This document shows positions 16,664 through 24,504 of a stretch of DNA of 64,000 bases, one piece after another. Location of the stretch: positions 62,001 to 126,000 of the forward strand of contig NZ_JAHBGB010000031.1 in NCBI RefSeq assembly GCF_018390555.1, given 5' to 3'. This stretch comes from Ancylobacter oerskovii. GTDB lineage: Bacteria; Pseudomonadota; Alphaproteobacteria; Rhizobiales; Xanthobacteraceae. A model generated the notes under the pieces. It did no database searches. It saw nothing but the letters and a program-made list of their open reading frames with translations, and was not told the origin of the DNA. The position numbers and the translations under genes are program-made. Each line of letters starts with the position of its first letter. The first letter of the stretch is position 1.

Positions 16664-17494
16664 ATGATCACCGGCACCACCAAGCTCATCGGCCATCTCG
16701 GTTTTCCGACCGAGAGCTTCAAGTCGCCGATGATCTACAATCCCTATTTCGAGCGCGAGGGCATCGATGCCCTCGTGGTGCCCATGGGCTGCCGAAGCGA
16801 GCACTACCCCGCCTTCCTCAAGCTGTTCTTCCAGCTGTCCAACGCGCTCGGCACGCTCGTCACCATGCCGCACAAGGTGATCACGCTGGCGCTGGTGGAC
16901 GAGGCCTCGCCCACCGCCGCCATCGCCGGCGCCTGCAACGCGGTCCGGCGGGAGCGGGACGGCCGGCTCGTCGGCGACCTGTTCGACGGCGAGGGCTTCG
17001 TGCGCGGTCTGCGGCGCAAGGGCCGCGAGGCCGCCGGCGCCCGCGGGCTCGTCATCGGCGCCGGCGGCGTCGGCTCGGCCATCGCCGCCTCGCTCGCCAG
17101 GGCCGGCCTTGCCGAGATCGGCCTGTTCGACAGCGACGCGCAGGCGGCGGAAGGCCTCGGCCGGCGGCTGGTGCAGCACTATCCCGCTCTGCGGGTCGCC
17201 ACCGGATCGAACGATCCCGCCGGCTACGACCTCGTCGTCAACGCCACCCCGCTCGGCATGCGGCCGGGCGATCCGCTGCCGGTCGACGTCACCCGCCTCT
17301 CGCCGTCCGCCTATGTCGGCGAGGTGGTGCTGGCGCAGGAGATCACGCCGTTCCTGGCGGCGGCGCGCGAGCGCGGCTGCGGCTTCCAGATCGGCACCGA
17401 CATGCTGTTCGAGCAGATCCCCGCCTATCTCGAATTCTTCGGCTTGCCATCCACCACGTCGGACGACCTGCGCGCCGTCGCGCGCCTTGGCTGA
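16664..17494 (+). CDS. Shikimate/quinate dehydrogenase homologue (AroE-like)
   Basis: This 276-residue protein keeps the AroE plan: a substrate domain with VTMPHK (catalytic K71), N92 in ACNAV, D109 in FDGEGF, and a nucleotide-binding GAGGVGSA loop (132-139). The N-terminal shikimate-binding serine motif is altered (TESFKSPMIYN instead of HSxSPxxHN), so it is not a housekeeping AroE. It probably belongs to the catabolic quinate/shikimate dehydrogenases (QsuD/YdiB-like) and oxidises shikimate or quinate to the 3-dehydro acid. It starts 19 bases after the Gfo/Idh gene and is followed after 12 bases by quiC, which consumes dehydroshikimate. Confidence 0.85.
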   Translation: MITGTTKLIGHLGFPTESFKSPMIYNPYFEREGIDALVVPMGCRSEHYPAFLKLFFQLSNALGTLVTMPHKVITLALVDEASPTAAIAGACNAVRRERDGRLVGDLFDGEGFVRGLRRKGREAAGARGLVIGAGGVGSAIAASLARAGLAEIGLFDSDAQAAEGLGRRLVQHYPALRVATGSNDPAGYDLVVNATPLGMRPGDPLPVDVTRLSPSAYVGEVVLAQEITPFLAAARERGCGFQIGTDMLFEQIPAYLEFFGLPSTTSDDLRAVARLG

Positions 17495-17506
17495 AAGGAG
17501 CGTGAC

Positions 17507-19411
17507 ATGATCCCGTCCATCGCCACCGTCTGCCTGTCGGGCACCCTCGTGGAGAAGCTGGAGGCCATCGCGGCGGCCGGCTTCACCGCGGTGGAGATCT
17601 TCGAGAACGACCTGATCGCCTTTCCCGGCTCGCCCGCCGAGGTACGCCGGATCTGCGGCGATCTCGGCCTCGCCATCGTCACCTGCCAGCCCTTCCGCGA
17701 TTTCGAGGGCATGCCGGAGGCACGACGGCAGCGGACCTTCGACCGGGCGGAGCGCAAGTTCGACCTTTTGCAGGAACTCGGGAGCGACCTGCTCTTCGTC
17801 TGCTCCAACGTCTCGCCCGAAGCCCGGAGCGGCATCGACCGGCTGGTCGCCGACTTCGTCGAGCTCGGCGAGCGGGCCGGCCGGCGCGGCCTGCGCGTCG
17901 GCTACGAGGCGCTGGCCTGGGGCCGGCATGTCTATGACTACCGCGACGCCTGGGAGATCGTCCGCCGGGCGGGTCGCCCCGAGGTGGGCCTCGTGCTCGA
18001 CAGCTTCCACATCCTGGCGCGCCGGCTCGAGCTCTCGACCATCGGCACCATCCCGCGCGACCGCATCGCCATGGTGCAGATGGCGGATGCGCCCCTGCTC
18101 CAGCTCGACCCGCTGTCCTGGAGCCGGCACTGGCGCTGCCTGCCGGGACAGGGCGACCTCGATCTCGCCGGCTTCATGGATGTGCTGGCCACCACCGGCT
18201 ATGACGGCGTCCTGTCGCTGGAGATCTTCAACGACCGCTTCCGTGCCGGTTCGGCCCGCTCGGTGGCGCTCGACGGGCACCGCTCGCTGATCTGGCTGCT
18301 CGACGAGACCGTGCGCCGGCTGGGCCGGCCGGTGCCCGGCGCAGTGCCGATGCCCTTGCCGCGGCCGGTCGAGGCGGTGGAATTCATCGAGTTCGCCGTC
18401 TCCGAGGCAGAGCGCCCGGGACTGGAGACGCTGCTGCGCGCCTTCGGCTTCGGCCGCATCGGCCGGCACCGGTCGAAGGATGTCGATCTCTGGAGCCAGG
18501 GCGACATCCGCCTCGTGCTCAACAGCGATGCGGAGGGCTTCGCCCACAGCTACCAGATCACCCACGGCACCTCGGTCTGCGCGCTCGCCCTGCGCGTGCC
18601 GGATGCCCGCGAGGCAGTGCAGCGCGCCCGCGCCCTGCTCGACGTGCCGCATGCCGGGGCCATCGGTCCCGGCGAACTCGACATTCCCGCCGTGCGCGGC
18701 GTCGGCGGCAGCCTCGTCTATTTCCTCGACCGCGCCTCGGCGCTCGGCCGCTGGGCCGTGGTGGATTTCGAGCCGACGGGGGAAGACGTCCTCGGCGCCG
18801 GGCTGCTCGGGGTCGATCACGTCTCGCAAAGCATGCAGTACGAGGAGATGCTCACCTGGCTGCTGTTCTATTCCTCGCTGTTCGACACCCGTAAGTCGCC
18901 GAGCCAGGCGGTGATGGACCCCGGCGGCGTGGTGCAGAGCCAGGTCGTCGAGAGCGGGCCGGTCGACGATGCCGGCCACGGGCTGCGCCTCATCCTCAAC
19001 GGCTCGCAGAGCCACCGCACCCTCTCCGCCCGCTTCGTCAACGAGCTGTTCGGCTCCGGCGTCCAGCACATCGCCTTCGTGACGCACGACATCGCCGCCA
19101 CCGTGCGGCGGCTGGTGGCGAACGGGATGGCGATGCTGCCCATCCCCGAGAACTATTACGACGACCTGGAGGCCCGCTCCGATCTCGCGGCGGCCCAGCT
19201 GGACGAGCTCAGGGCGCTGAACATCCTCTACGACCGCGACGCCACCGGCGAGTTCCGCCACGCCTACACCGCGCCGCTCGGCGGCGGCTTCTTCTTCGAG
19301 ATCGTCCAGCGCGATCTCTATGCCGGCTATGGCGCCGTCAATGCCGCCATCCGGCTGACCGCGCAGGCCAACCTGCAGGCGCTCGCCGCGCCGGCCTTCG
19401 CCGGTCAGTGA
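17507..19411 (+). CDS. quiC: 3-dehydroshikimate dehydratase fused to HPPD-like domain
   Basis: This 634-residue two-part protein matches QuiC1 of Pseudomonas putida in length and layout. The N-terminal xylose-isomerase-like TIM barrel (1-280) has metal-site residues E134, D165, Q191 and E239 at the positions reported for QuiC1. The C-terminal half (about 285-630) is a vicinal-oxygen-chelate region like 4-hydroxyphenylpyruvate dioxygenase, with possible ligands in GVDHVSQS, GVQHIAFVTHD and GGGFFFEIVQRD. The barrel dehydrates 3-dehydroshikimate to protocatechuate, linking the hydroaromatic and pca halves of the operon. The function of the second domain is not obvious from the sequence. Confidence 0.93.
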   Translation: MIPSIATVCLSGTLVEKLEAIAAAGFTAVEIFENDLIAFPGSPAEVRRICGDLGLAIVTCQPFRDFEGMPEARRQRTFDRAERKFDLLQELGSDLLFVCSNVSPEARSGIDRLVADFVELGERAGRRGLRVGYEALAWGRHVYDYRDAWEIVRRAGRPEVGLVLDSFHILARRLELSTIGTIPRDRIAMVQMADAPLLQLDPLSWSRHWRCLPGQGDLDLAGFMDVLATTGYDGVLSLEIFNDRFRAGSARSVALDGHRSLIWLLDETVRRLGRPVPGAVPMPLPRPVEAVEFIEFAVSEAERPGLETLLRAFGFGRIGRHRSKDVDLWSQGDIRLVLNSDAEGFAHSYQITHGTSVCALALRVPDAREAVQRARALLDVPHAGAIGPGELDIPAVRGVGGSLVYFLDRASALGRWAVVDFEPTGEDVLGAGLLGVDHVSQSMQYEEMLTWLLFYSSLFDTRKSPSQAVMDPGGVVQSQVVESGPVDDAGHGLRLILNGSQSHRTLSARFVNELFGSGVQHIAFVTHDIAATVRRLVANGMAMLPIPENYYDDLEARSDLAAAQLDELRALNILYDRDATGEFRHAYTAPLGGGFFFEIVQRDLYAGYGAVNAAIRLTAQANLQALAAPAFAGQ

Positions 19412-19453
19412 GCCGATCCGTCCCATCCGTGGCCGCTTGATGGAGGTGGTGCC

Positions 19454-20185
19454 ATGAGCCAAGTGAGCAGCCGACTGATCCTTCCCTATCGCCGCGAGGA
19501 TGCGGGAGCGCCGCCGTCGCGGCATGCGGGCTACCGCTCCACCGTGCTGCGCAGCCCGCGCCTTCCTCCGCTCGCCATCCCCGCGACGCTGACGGAAGTC
19601 ACCGGCCCCGAACAGGCCTGGGACCGGCTGATGGGCCCCGCCATGGCGGACCTCACCGCCCAGCATCGCGGCGCTCCCCAGGGCCAGCGCATCGTCGTCA
19701 CCGGCCGCGTCCTCGACGAGGACGGGCGCCCGGTGCCGCATACGGTGGTCGAGATCTGGCAGGCCAATGCCGCCGGCCGCTACATCCATGCCCGGGACGA
19801 CTGGCCGGCGCCGCTCGACCCCAATTTCACCGGCGTCGGCCGGGTGATCACCGATGCGGAGGGACGCTACCGCTTCGTCACCATCCGGCCCGGCGCCTAT
19901 CCGTGGGGCAACCACAGGAATGCGTGGCGCCCGGCGCATATCCATCTGTCGCTGCTGGGGCCGGCCTTCGCCACCAGGCTGGTGACGCAGATGTATTTTC
20001 CCGACGACCCGCTGATCGAGATCGACCCGATCGCCAACGCCGTGCCGATGCCCTACCGCCAGCGCCTGGTGGCCCGCTTCGACATCGGCGTCACCGAGCC
20101 GAACTGGGCGCTCGGCTATCGTTTCGACATCGTGCTCAAGGGCCGCGACCAGACACCGTTCGAGGAGGATCACCATGACCACTGA
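19454..20185 (+). CDS. pcaH: Protocatechuate 3,4-dioxygenase, beta subunit
   Basis: This 243-residue intradiol dioxygenase beta chain shows the four non-haem iron ligands: Y110 (AAGRYIH), Y149 (GAYPW), H162 and H164 (WRPAHIHLS). They are offset by two from the Pseudomonas enzyme. It opens the protocatechuate ring between the hydroxyls to give 3-carboxy-cis,cis-muconate. It overlaps pcaG by 11 bases, consistent with a 1:1 alpha-beta complex. ATG 19454 is preceded by GGAGGTGG. It follows quiC by 42 bases, so the dehydratase product passes straight to this enzyme. Confidence 0.95.
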   Translation: MSQVSSRLILPYRREDAGAPPSRHAGYRSTVLRSPRLPPLAIPATLTEVTGPEQAWDRLMGPAMADLTAQHRGAPQGQRIVVTGRVLDEDGRPVPHTVVEIWQANAAGRYIHARDDWPAPLDPNFTGVGRVITDAEGRYRFVTIRPGAYPWGNHRNAWRPAHIHLSLLGPAFATRLVTQMYFPDDPLIEIDPIANAVPMPYRQRLVARFDIGVTEPNWALGYRFDIVLKGRDQTPFEEDHHDH

Positions 20186-20885
20186 CCTCGACACCACTGA
20201 CCTCGACGCCCTCAACGCGGCTGCCCGCGCCGACAACCAGGATCCGGCGCTGTTCGGGCAGACGCCGTCGCAGACGGTGGGGCCGTTCTTTCATTATGGC
20301 CTGCCCTGGAAGGGCGGCGCCGATCTCGTCGAGCGCTCGGAGATGGGCGCGCGGGCCGACCTGATGCCGCCGGAACATTTCCAGCTCGCCTCCTCCGGCG
20401 TCTCGGGGCGGCCGCTGGGCGAGGTGATCGAGATCGCCGGCGGCGTCTATGACGGCAGCGGGGCCCCGCTGAACGACGTCATGATCGAGATCTGGCACGC
20501 CAACGCCGCCGGCCGCTACGCCAGCGCCGAGGACGGCCGCGCGGAGGTGCCGCTCGATCCGCATTTCATCGGCTTCGGCCGCGCCGCCACCAGCCGGGAG
20601 GGCATCTGGCGCTTCCGCACCATCCGCCCCGGCCGGGTGCCCGGCCCCGGCAACACCCTGCAGGCGCCGCACATCGCGCTGTCAGTGCTTGGGCGCGGCC
20701 TGCTCAAGCGGCTGGCGACGCGCCTGTATTTCGAGGACGGGGAAGGCAATGCCGACGACCCCATCCTCGCACTGGTGCCGTCGGAGCGCCGGCAGACGCT
20801 CGTCGCCCGCCGCCGGCCGGATGGCGTCTGGTGGCTCGACATCGTGTTGCAGGGCGAGAACGAAACGGTGTTCTTCGACCTATGA
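20175..20885 (+). CDS. pcaG: Protocatechuate 3,4-dioxygenase, alpha subunit
   Basis: This 236-residue partner of PcaH has the same fold (QTVGPFFHYGL start, IEIWHANAAGRY, GRVPGPG) but without the iron-binding His pair (APHIALSV instead of AHIHLS), as in known PcaG proteins. It helps form the substrate pocket. The start lies inside the pcaH end, preceded by GAGGA, and its stop is shared in an ATGA overlap with pcaB. The repeat-like N-terminus (TTDLDTTDLDALN) looks like a small internal duplication of TTDLD codons; it is in frame and probably harmless. Confidence 0.94.
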   Translation: MTTDLDTTDLDALNAAARADNQDPALFGQTPSQTVGPFFHYGLPWKGGADLVERSEMGARADLMPPEHFQLASSGVSGRPLGEVIEIAGGVYDGSGAPLNDVMIEIWHANAAGRYASAEDGRAEVPLDPHFIGFGRAATSREGIWRFRTIRPGRVPGPGNTLQAPHIALSVLGRGLLKRLATRLYFEDGEGNADDPILALVPSERRQTLVARRRPDGVWWLDIVLQGENETVFFDL

Positions 20886-22024
20886 GCCAGTTGCTGCGCA
20901 CCCGCCCCGCCACCACCGATGCCATGCTGGCGATCTTCGACGACGCCGCGACGCTGCGCCATGCGCTGGCCTTCGAGGCGGCGCTGGCCGCGGCCGAGGC
21001 GGCCGAAGGGCTGCTCGCATCAGAGGACGCCGCCGCCATTGCCGATTTGTGCGCGTCGATCGTCCTCGATCCGGCAGCGCTCGCCGCCGAAGCCGGGCAC
21101 GCCGGCACTTTGGCCATCCCGCTGGTCGCGCGGCTGCGCGCAGCGCTGCCCCGCCAGGCGACGGCCGTGCACAAGGGTACCACCAGCCAGGACCTCGCCG
21201 ACACCGTGCTGTCCTGCCAGATCCGCGACGCCGCGGCCCTGCTGCGGAGCGACGTCGACGCTCTCGCGGCCGACCTTGCCCGGCTGGCGGAACGCCATGC
21301 CGCCACGCCCGCCCTCGGCCGCACCCTGCTGCAGGATGCCCGCCCCATCGGCTTCGGCCTGCGCATCGCGCACTGGCACGCCGGCATCCGCGGGGCCGCG
21401 CGCCGGCTCGAAGCGGAGGTGGCCCGCCATGCCGTGCTGCAATTCGGTGGCGCCGCCGGCACGCGCGAGGGGCTGGACGGCAAGGGGGCCGCGGTCGCCG
21501 CCCGGCTGGGACGGGCGCTCGGCCTCGCGGACGCCCCGCCCTGGCATGCCCGCCGCGACGGCATGGCGGGAATAGCCGCGGCGGTCGCCATCCTGATCGG
21601 GGCGCTCGGCAAGATGGCGCGCGACGTCTCGCTCCTGTCGCAGAATGCCGTCGAGGAAGCGCGCGAGCCGTCCATTCCCGGTCGCGGCGGCTCCTCGGCC
21701 ATGGCGCACAAGCGCAACCCGACGGGATGCCAGATCGCGCTGGCGGCCGGCCATCGTGCCCCCGGCCTGGTCGCCGGCGTGCTGTTCGGGCTGCCCGCCG
21801 AGGGCGAGCGCGGCCTCGGCGGCTGGCAGGCGGAAGGGCCGGTGCTGGCGGAATTGTTCCTCCTCGCGGCAGGCAGCGCGGCGGCGATGGCCGAGGTGGC
21901 GCAGGGGCTCGCGATCGATCCTGTCGCCATCGCCCGGAATCTCGATGCCGCCGGGCTCGGCGAGGATATCGGCGAGAGCGCGGCCCTGGTCTCGCAACTC
22001 CTGTCCGATGGCGGGGAAGGATAG
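20882..22024 (+). CDS. pcaB: 3-carboxy-cis,cis-muconate cycloisomerase
   Basis: This 380-residue member of the fumarase/argininosuccinate-lyase superfamily has the signature GRGGSSAMAHKRNP (267-280) that carries the catalytic serine loop, and TAVHKGTTSQD near 95-103. It lactonises 3-carboxymuconate to 4-carboxymuconolactone. Bacterial PcaB proteins are typically 350-450 residues, so this is complete. It begins at an ATGA overlap with pcaG and ends 5 bases before the fused pcaD-pcaC gene. Adenylosuccinate lyase is excluded by the length and by the operon. Confidence 0.92.
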   Translation: MSQLLRTRPATTDAMLAIFDDAATLRHALAFEAALAAAEAAEGLLASEDAAAIADLCASIVLDPAALAAEAGHAGTLAIPLVARLRAALPRQATAVHKGTTSQDLADTVLSCQIRDAAALLRSDVDALAADLARLAERHAATPALGRTLLQDARPIGFGLRIAHWHAGIRGAARRLEAEVARHAVLQFGGAAGTREGLDGKGAAVAARLGRALGLADAPPWHARRDGMAGIAAAVAILIGALGKMARDVSLLSQNAVEEAREPSIPGRGGSSAMAHKRNPTGCQIALAAGHRAPGLVAGVLFGLPAEGERGLGGWQAEGPVLAELFLLAAGSAAAMAEVAQGLAIDPVAIARNLDAAGLGEDIGESAALVSQLLSDGGEG

Positions 22025-22029
22025 GCGCC

Positions 22030-23217
22030 ATGCCGTTCGTCGACAGCGCCGGGGCGCGCATCTTCTGGCGGCTGGACGGCGCCGAGGCCAGCCCGGCGCT
22101 GGTTCTGCTCAACTCCATCGGCACCGACCTGTCGCTCTGGGACGCGGTCGTCCCGCATCTCCTCCCCGCCTTCCGCCTGCTGCGCATCGACATGCGCGGG
22201 CATGGGGCCTCGGAGGCGCCCGAGGGCGATTGCAGCCTGGCGATGCTGGCCGCGGACGTCGTCGCGGCAATGGAGGCGGCACGGGTCGATCGTGCCGCCC
22301 TCGCCGGCGTCTCGCTGGGCGGCATGGTGGCGATGGAACTGGCCCTGGGCTGGCCGGAGCGGGTGGCGGCGCTGGCGCTGATCTGCACCTCGCCGGCCAT
22401 GGACCGGGCGGCGTGGAGCGATCGCGTCGCCCGTGTCAGGGCGGACGGCATGGCGGCGATCGCCGATCTCGCCATGGAGCGTTTCCTGTCCCCGGCCTTC
22501 GCGGCGCAAAAGCCCCACCTGGCCGCGAGCCTGCGACGCGGCCTGCTCGGCATGCCCGCCCGGAGCTATGCCGGCGCCGCCGCGGCGATCCGCGACATGC
22601 ATCTCGTCGACCGCCTGCCGGCGCTCGCCGTGCCGACGCTCGTCATCACCGGCGACCGCGATGTCTCGACGCCCTGGGCCGGCCATGGCGAGCGCCTGGT
22701 GGCCGGCATCCCCGGCGCCGTCCACCATCGCCTCGACTGCGCCCATCTCGCACCGCTCGAGGCCCCGGCGAGCCTCGCGACCGCCTTGCGGGACTTCCTC
22801 GTCCCGCCCGCCGATCTGCGGCAGGCGGAGCAGAGTCTCTACGAGGCGGGTCTCGTCAACCGTCGCCGCGTGCTCGGGGATGCGTGGGTCGAGCGTTCCC
22901 TCGCCGCCCGCACGCCGTTCAATGCGGAGTTCCAGGCGATGATCACCCGGACGGCCTGGCAGGAGATCTGGGGACGGCCGGGGCTCGACGAGCGCACCCG
23001 GCGGCTGCTGGTGGTGGCGATCACCGCCAGCCTCGGCCGCTGGGAGGAATTCGGCCTGCATGTGCGCAGCGGCCTCGCGCGCGGCGGCTTCACGCGCGAC
23101 GAGCTGAAGGAAGTGCTGATGCAGACCGCCGTCTATGCCGGCGTGCCCGCCGCGAACACCGCATTCGCCGAGGCCGGGCGGATCATCGACGCGCTGGAAG
23201 CCCAGCCGCCCAGCTGA
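22030..23217 (+). CDS. pcaL: Fused 3-oxoadipate enol-lactonase / 4-carboxymuconolactone decarboxylase
   Basis: This 395-residue bifunctional protein has an N-terminal alpha/beta hydrolase (1-260) with nucleophile S95 in GVSLGGM, an acid in GDRD (about 209-211) and H239 in DCAHLAPLEAP, the PcaD enol-lactonase. From about residue 272 it continues as a carboxymuconolactone decarboxylase domain (RRRVLGDAWVERSLAARTPFN, H344 in GLHVRSG), that is PcaC. The pair decarboxylates 4-carboxymuconolactone and hydrolyses the enol-lactone to 3-oxoadipate. Such fusions are known as PcaL in actinomycetes and occur in some proteobacteria. It closes the operon; its product feeds PcaIJ and PcaF, encoded at 8580-11190. 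Confidence 0.93.
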   Translation: MPFVDSAGARIFWRLDGAEASPALVLLNSIGTDLSLWDAVVPHLLPAFRLLRIDMRGHGASEAPEGDCSLAMLAADVVAAMEAARVDRAALAGVSLGGMVAMELALGWPERVAALALICTSPAMDRAAWSDRVARVRADGMAAIADLAMERFLSPAFAAQKPHLAASLRRGLLGMPARSYAGAAAAIRDMHLVDRLPALAVPTLVITGDRDVSTPWAGHGERLVAGIPGAVHHRLDCAHLAPLEAPASLATALRDFLVPPADLRQAEQSLYEAGLVNRRRVLGDAWVERSLAARTPFNAEFQAMITRTAWQEIWGRPGLDERTRRLLVVAITASLGRWEEFGLHVRSGLARGGFTRDELKEVLMQTAVYAGVPAANTAFAEAGRIIDALEAQPPS

Positions 23218-23382
23218 GGAAAGATCCCGGCACGGAAGCCCCTGCCCGCGCCTCGGCGCCATTGCGTCCGGGGGCGCAGCCGGCCGGCGCTTGCCTCATG
23301 CGCCGGAAACCGCTTGCGTTCAGGCCGGCTCGCCGCATCTTCCCGACAGCACGCAATTTCCCGGTAGCACGCGATTCCTTAT

Positions 23383-23415
23383 TTGCATTTTATATAATTT
23401 ATTTCAATTTGAGGG
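23383..23415 (+). promoter_or_regulatory. AT-rich promoter/operator region before gntR
   Basis: A sharp AT-rich island stands out in the 262-base gap after pcaL. It contains TTGCATTTTAT at 23383-23393, followed by TATAATTTATTT. The same 11-mer recurs at 24393-24403, just before the aconitase gene, so both are likely binding sites for the GntR protein encoded between them. A TATAAT at 23393-23398 can serve as a -10 box. The rest of the gap (23218-23380) shows no gene. Confidence 0.5.
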
Positions 23416-23423
23416 AACGCGCG

Positions 23424-23510
23424 ATGGCCCCGGCTTCGCCCGGCCGAGCGGGCGGGCCTTCACGAGCAGGAGCAGGGCAATGCCGAGGACGAGCCTTTCG
23501 CCGCAGGTGA
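23424..23510 (+). other. Possible 28-codon leader ORF overlapping gntR start
   Basis: GAGGGA followed 7 bases later by ATG 23424 is a better initiation signal than that of many genes here. It opens a 28-codon frame rich in Arg, Gly, Ala and Ser that ends at 23510, overlapping the first 31 bases of gntR in another frame. It could be a translational leader that limits gntR expression, or chance. No recognisable product. Confidence 0.25.
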
Positions 23511-24391
23511 CGCTGAGGATCATCGAGCATATCCGCACGCATAATCTCAAGCGCGGCCACCACCTCGCGGCCCAGGCGCTCGCCGACAGCTTTCGCATCT
23601 CGCGCGGGCCGGTGAACGCCGCGCTGCGCGCCCTGGAGACGATGCAGATCGTCCGCTCGGAGCCGAACCGCGGCTATTTCCTCGCCAGGGACGCGGAGGA
23701 GCTGGGCGAGGCGGCCCTCGCCGCCGATGCCGGGATCGCCGGCCTGGAGGAAGAGCCGGAAGAGAAGGTCTATTTCGCCATCGCCGAGGATCGGCTGTCG
23801 GGAAAGCTGCCCGACCGGATGAGCGAAAGCGAGCTGATGCGCCTCTACGATGTCCCGCGCAGCCAGCTGCTGCGCATCCTGCATCGCATCATCGAGGAGG
23901 GATGGATCGAGCGCCTGCCCGGCAATGGTTGGGAATTCCGCCCGCTTCTGGCTTCCCGCGAGAGCTACGAGCAGGGCTACCAGTTCCGCGCCGCCGTCGA
24001 ATCCCAGGCCCTGCTGCTGCCGAGCTTCCGCATCGACGCCGCCGCCTTCGAGGCCGCGCGCCAGGAACAGCAATGGCTGCTCGACGGCGGCTACCGTACC
24101 GCCTCGCGGACCGAGCTTTTCCGGGCCAATACCGGCTTCCACGAAATGCTGGCCGGCTGCTCCCGCAACGCCTTCTTCATCGATGCCGTCCGCCGCGTGA
24201 ACCGGCTGCGCCGGCTGCTCGAATACCGCATCAGCCTCGACCGCACCCGCCTGCCGCAGCAGTGCCGCGAGCACCTCACCCTTCTCACCCTGATCGAGAA
24301 GGATTTGCGGCACGAGGCCGCCGATTTCCTGCGCGTCCACATCGAAGGCGCCAGCGCGATCAAGAGCCCGCATATTGGCGGCTCGAGTTAG
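23480..24391 (+). CDS. GntR-type regulator with two winged-helix domains
   Basis: This 303-residue protein starts at ATG 23480 after AGGAGCAGGG. It carries two consecutive winged-helix segments. The first is residues ~8-70 (VTLRIIEHI... LAAQALADSFRISRGPVNAAL... NRGYFLA). The second is residues ~95-155 (LSGKLPDRMSESELMRLYDVPRSQLLRILHRI... GWEFRPL). A helical FCD-like effector domain follows (about 160-300, with FRAAVESQALLLPSF and HEMLAGC). Ordinary FadR/GntR proteins have only one such DNA-binding head. It is immediately upstream of the aconitase and TctCBA genes, and matching AT-rich sites flank it, so it probably regulates itself and them in response to an organic acid. Confidence 0.85.
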   Translation: MPRTSLSPQVTLRIIEHIRTHNLKRGHHLAAQALADSFRISRGPVNAALRALETMQIVRSEPNRGYFLARDAEELGEAALAADAGIAGLEEEPEEKVYFAIAEDRLSGKLPDRMSESELMRLYDVPRSQLLRILHRIIEEGWIERLPGNGWEFRPLLASRESYEQGYQFRAAVESQALLLPSFRIDAAAFEAARQEQQWLLDGGYRTASRTELFRANTGFHEMLAGCSRNAFFIDAVRRVNRLRRLLEYRISLDRTRLPQQCREHLTLLTLIEKDLRHEAADFLRVHIEGASAIKSPHIGGSS

Positions 24392-24392
24392 A

Positions 24393-24416
24393 TTGCATTT
24401 TATCACATATAATGTA
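24393..24416. promoter_or_regulatory. Candidate GntR operator before the aconitase gene
   Basis: A 23-base imperfect palindrome (24394-24416; 8 of 11 pairs match, arms beginning TGCATT and ending AATGTA) lies directly after gntR. It contains TTGCATTTTAT, shared with the island at 23383, and CATATAAT (24406-24413), which could be a -10 box. The local base composition is strikingly AT-rich against the surrounding 65-70 percent GC. Confidence 0.5.
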
Positions 24417-24504
24417 GATTAGTGCGTGGGAGCCGACCAAACGCCACGCCTGTGACCGCCTGGAGCCTTGGCCCTCCCCATCCGAGGAAGCCGGAGCGAG
24501 TTCC

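Noticed and set aside
17507..19411. 4-hydroxyphenylpyruvate dioxygenase
   Set aside because: Only the C-terminal half resembles that enzyme; the N-terminal barrel and the surrounding pathway identify QuiC-type dehydratase.
16580..20236. A 1,218-codon open frame on the minus strand
   Set aside because: It lies entirely opposite the well-identified shikimate dehydrogenase, quiC and pcaH genes, and its composition (Arg, His, Gly, Ala repeats) is the usual antisense shadow in GC-rich coding DNA.
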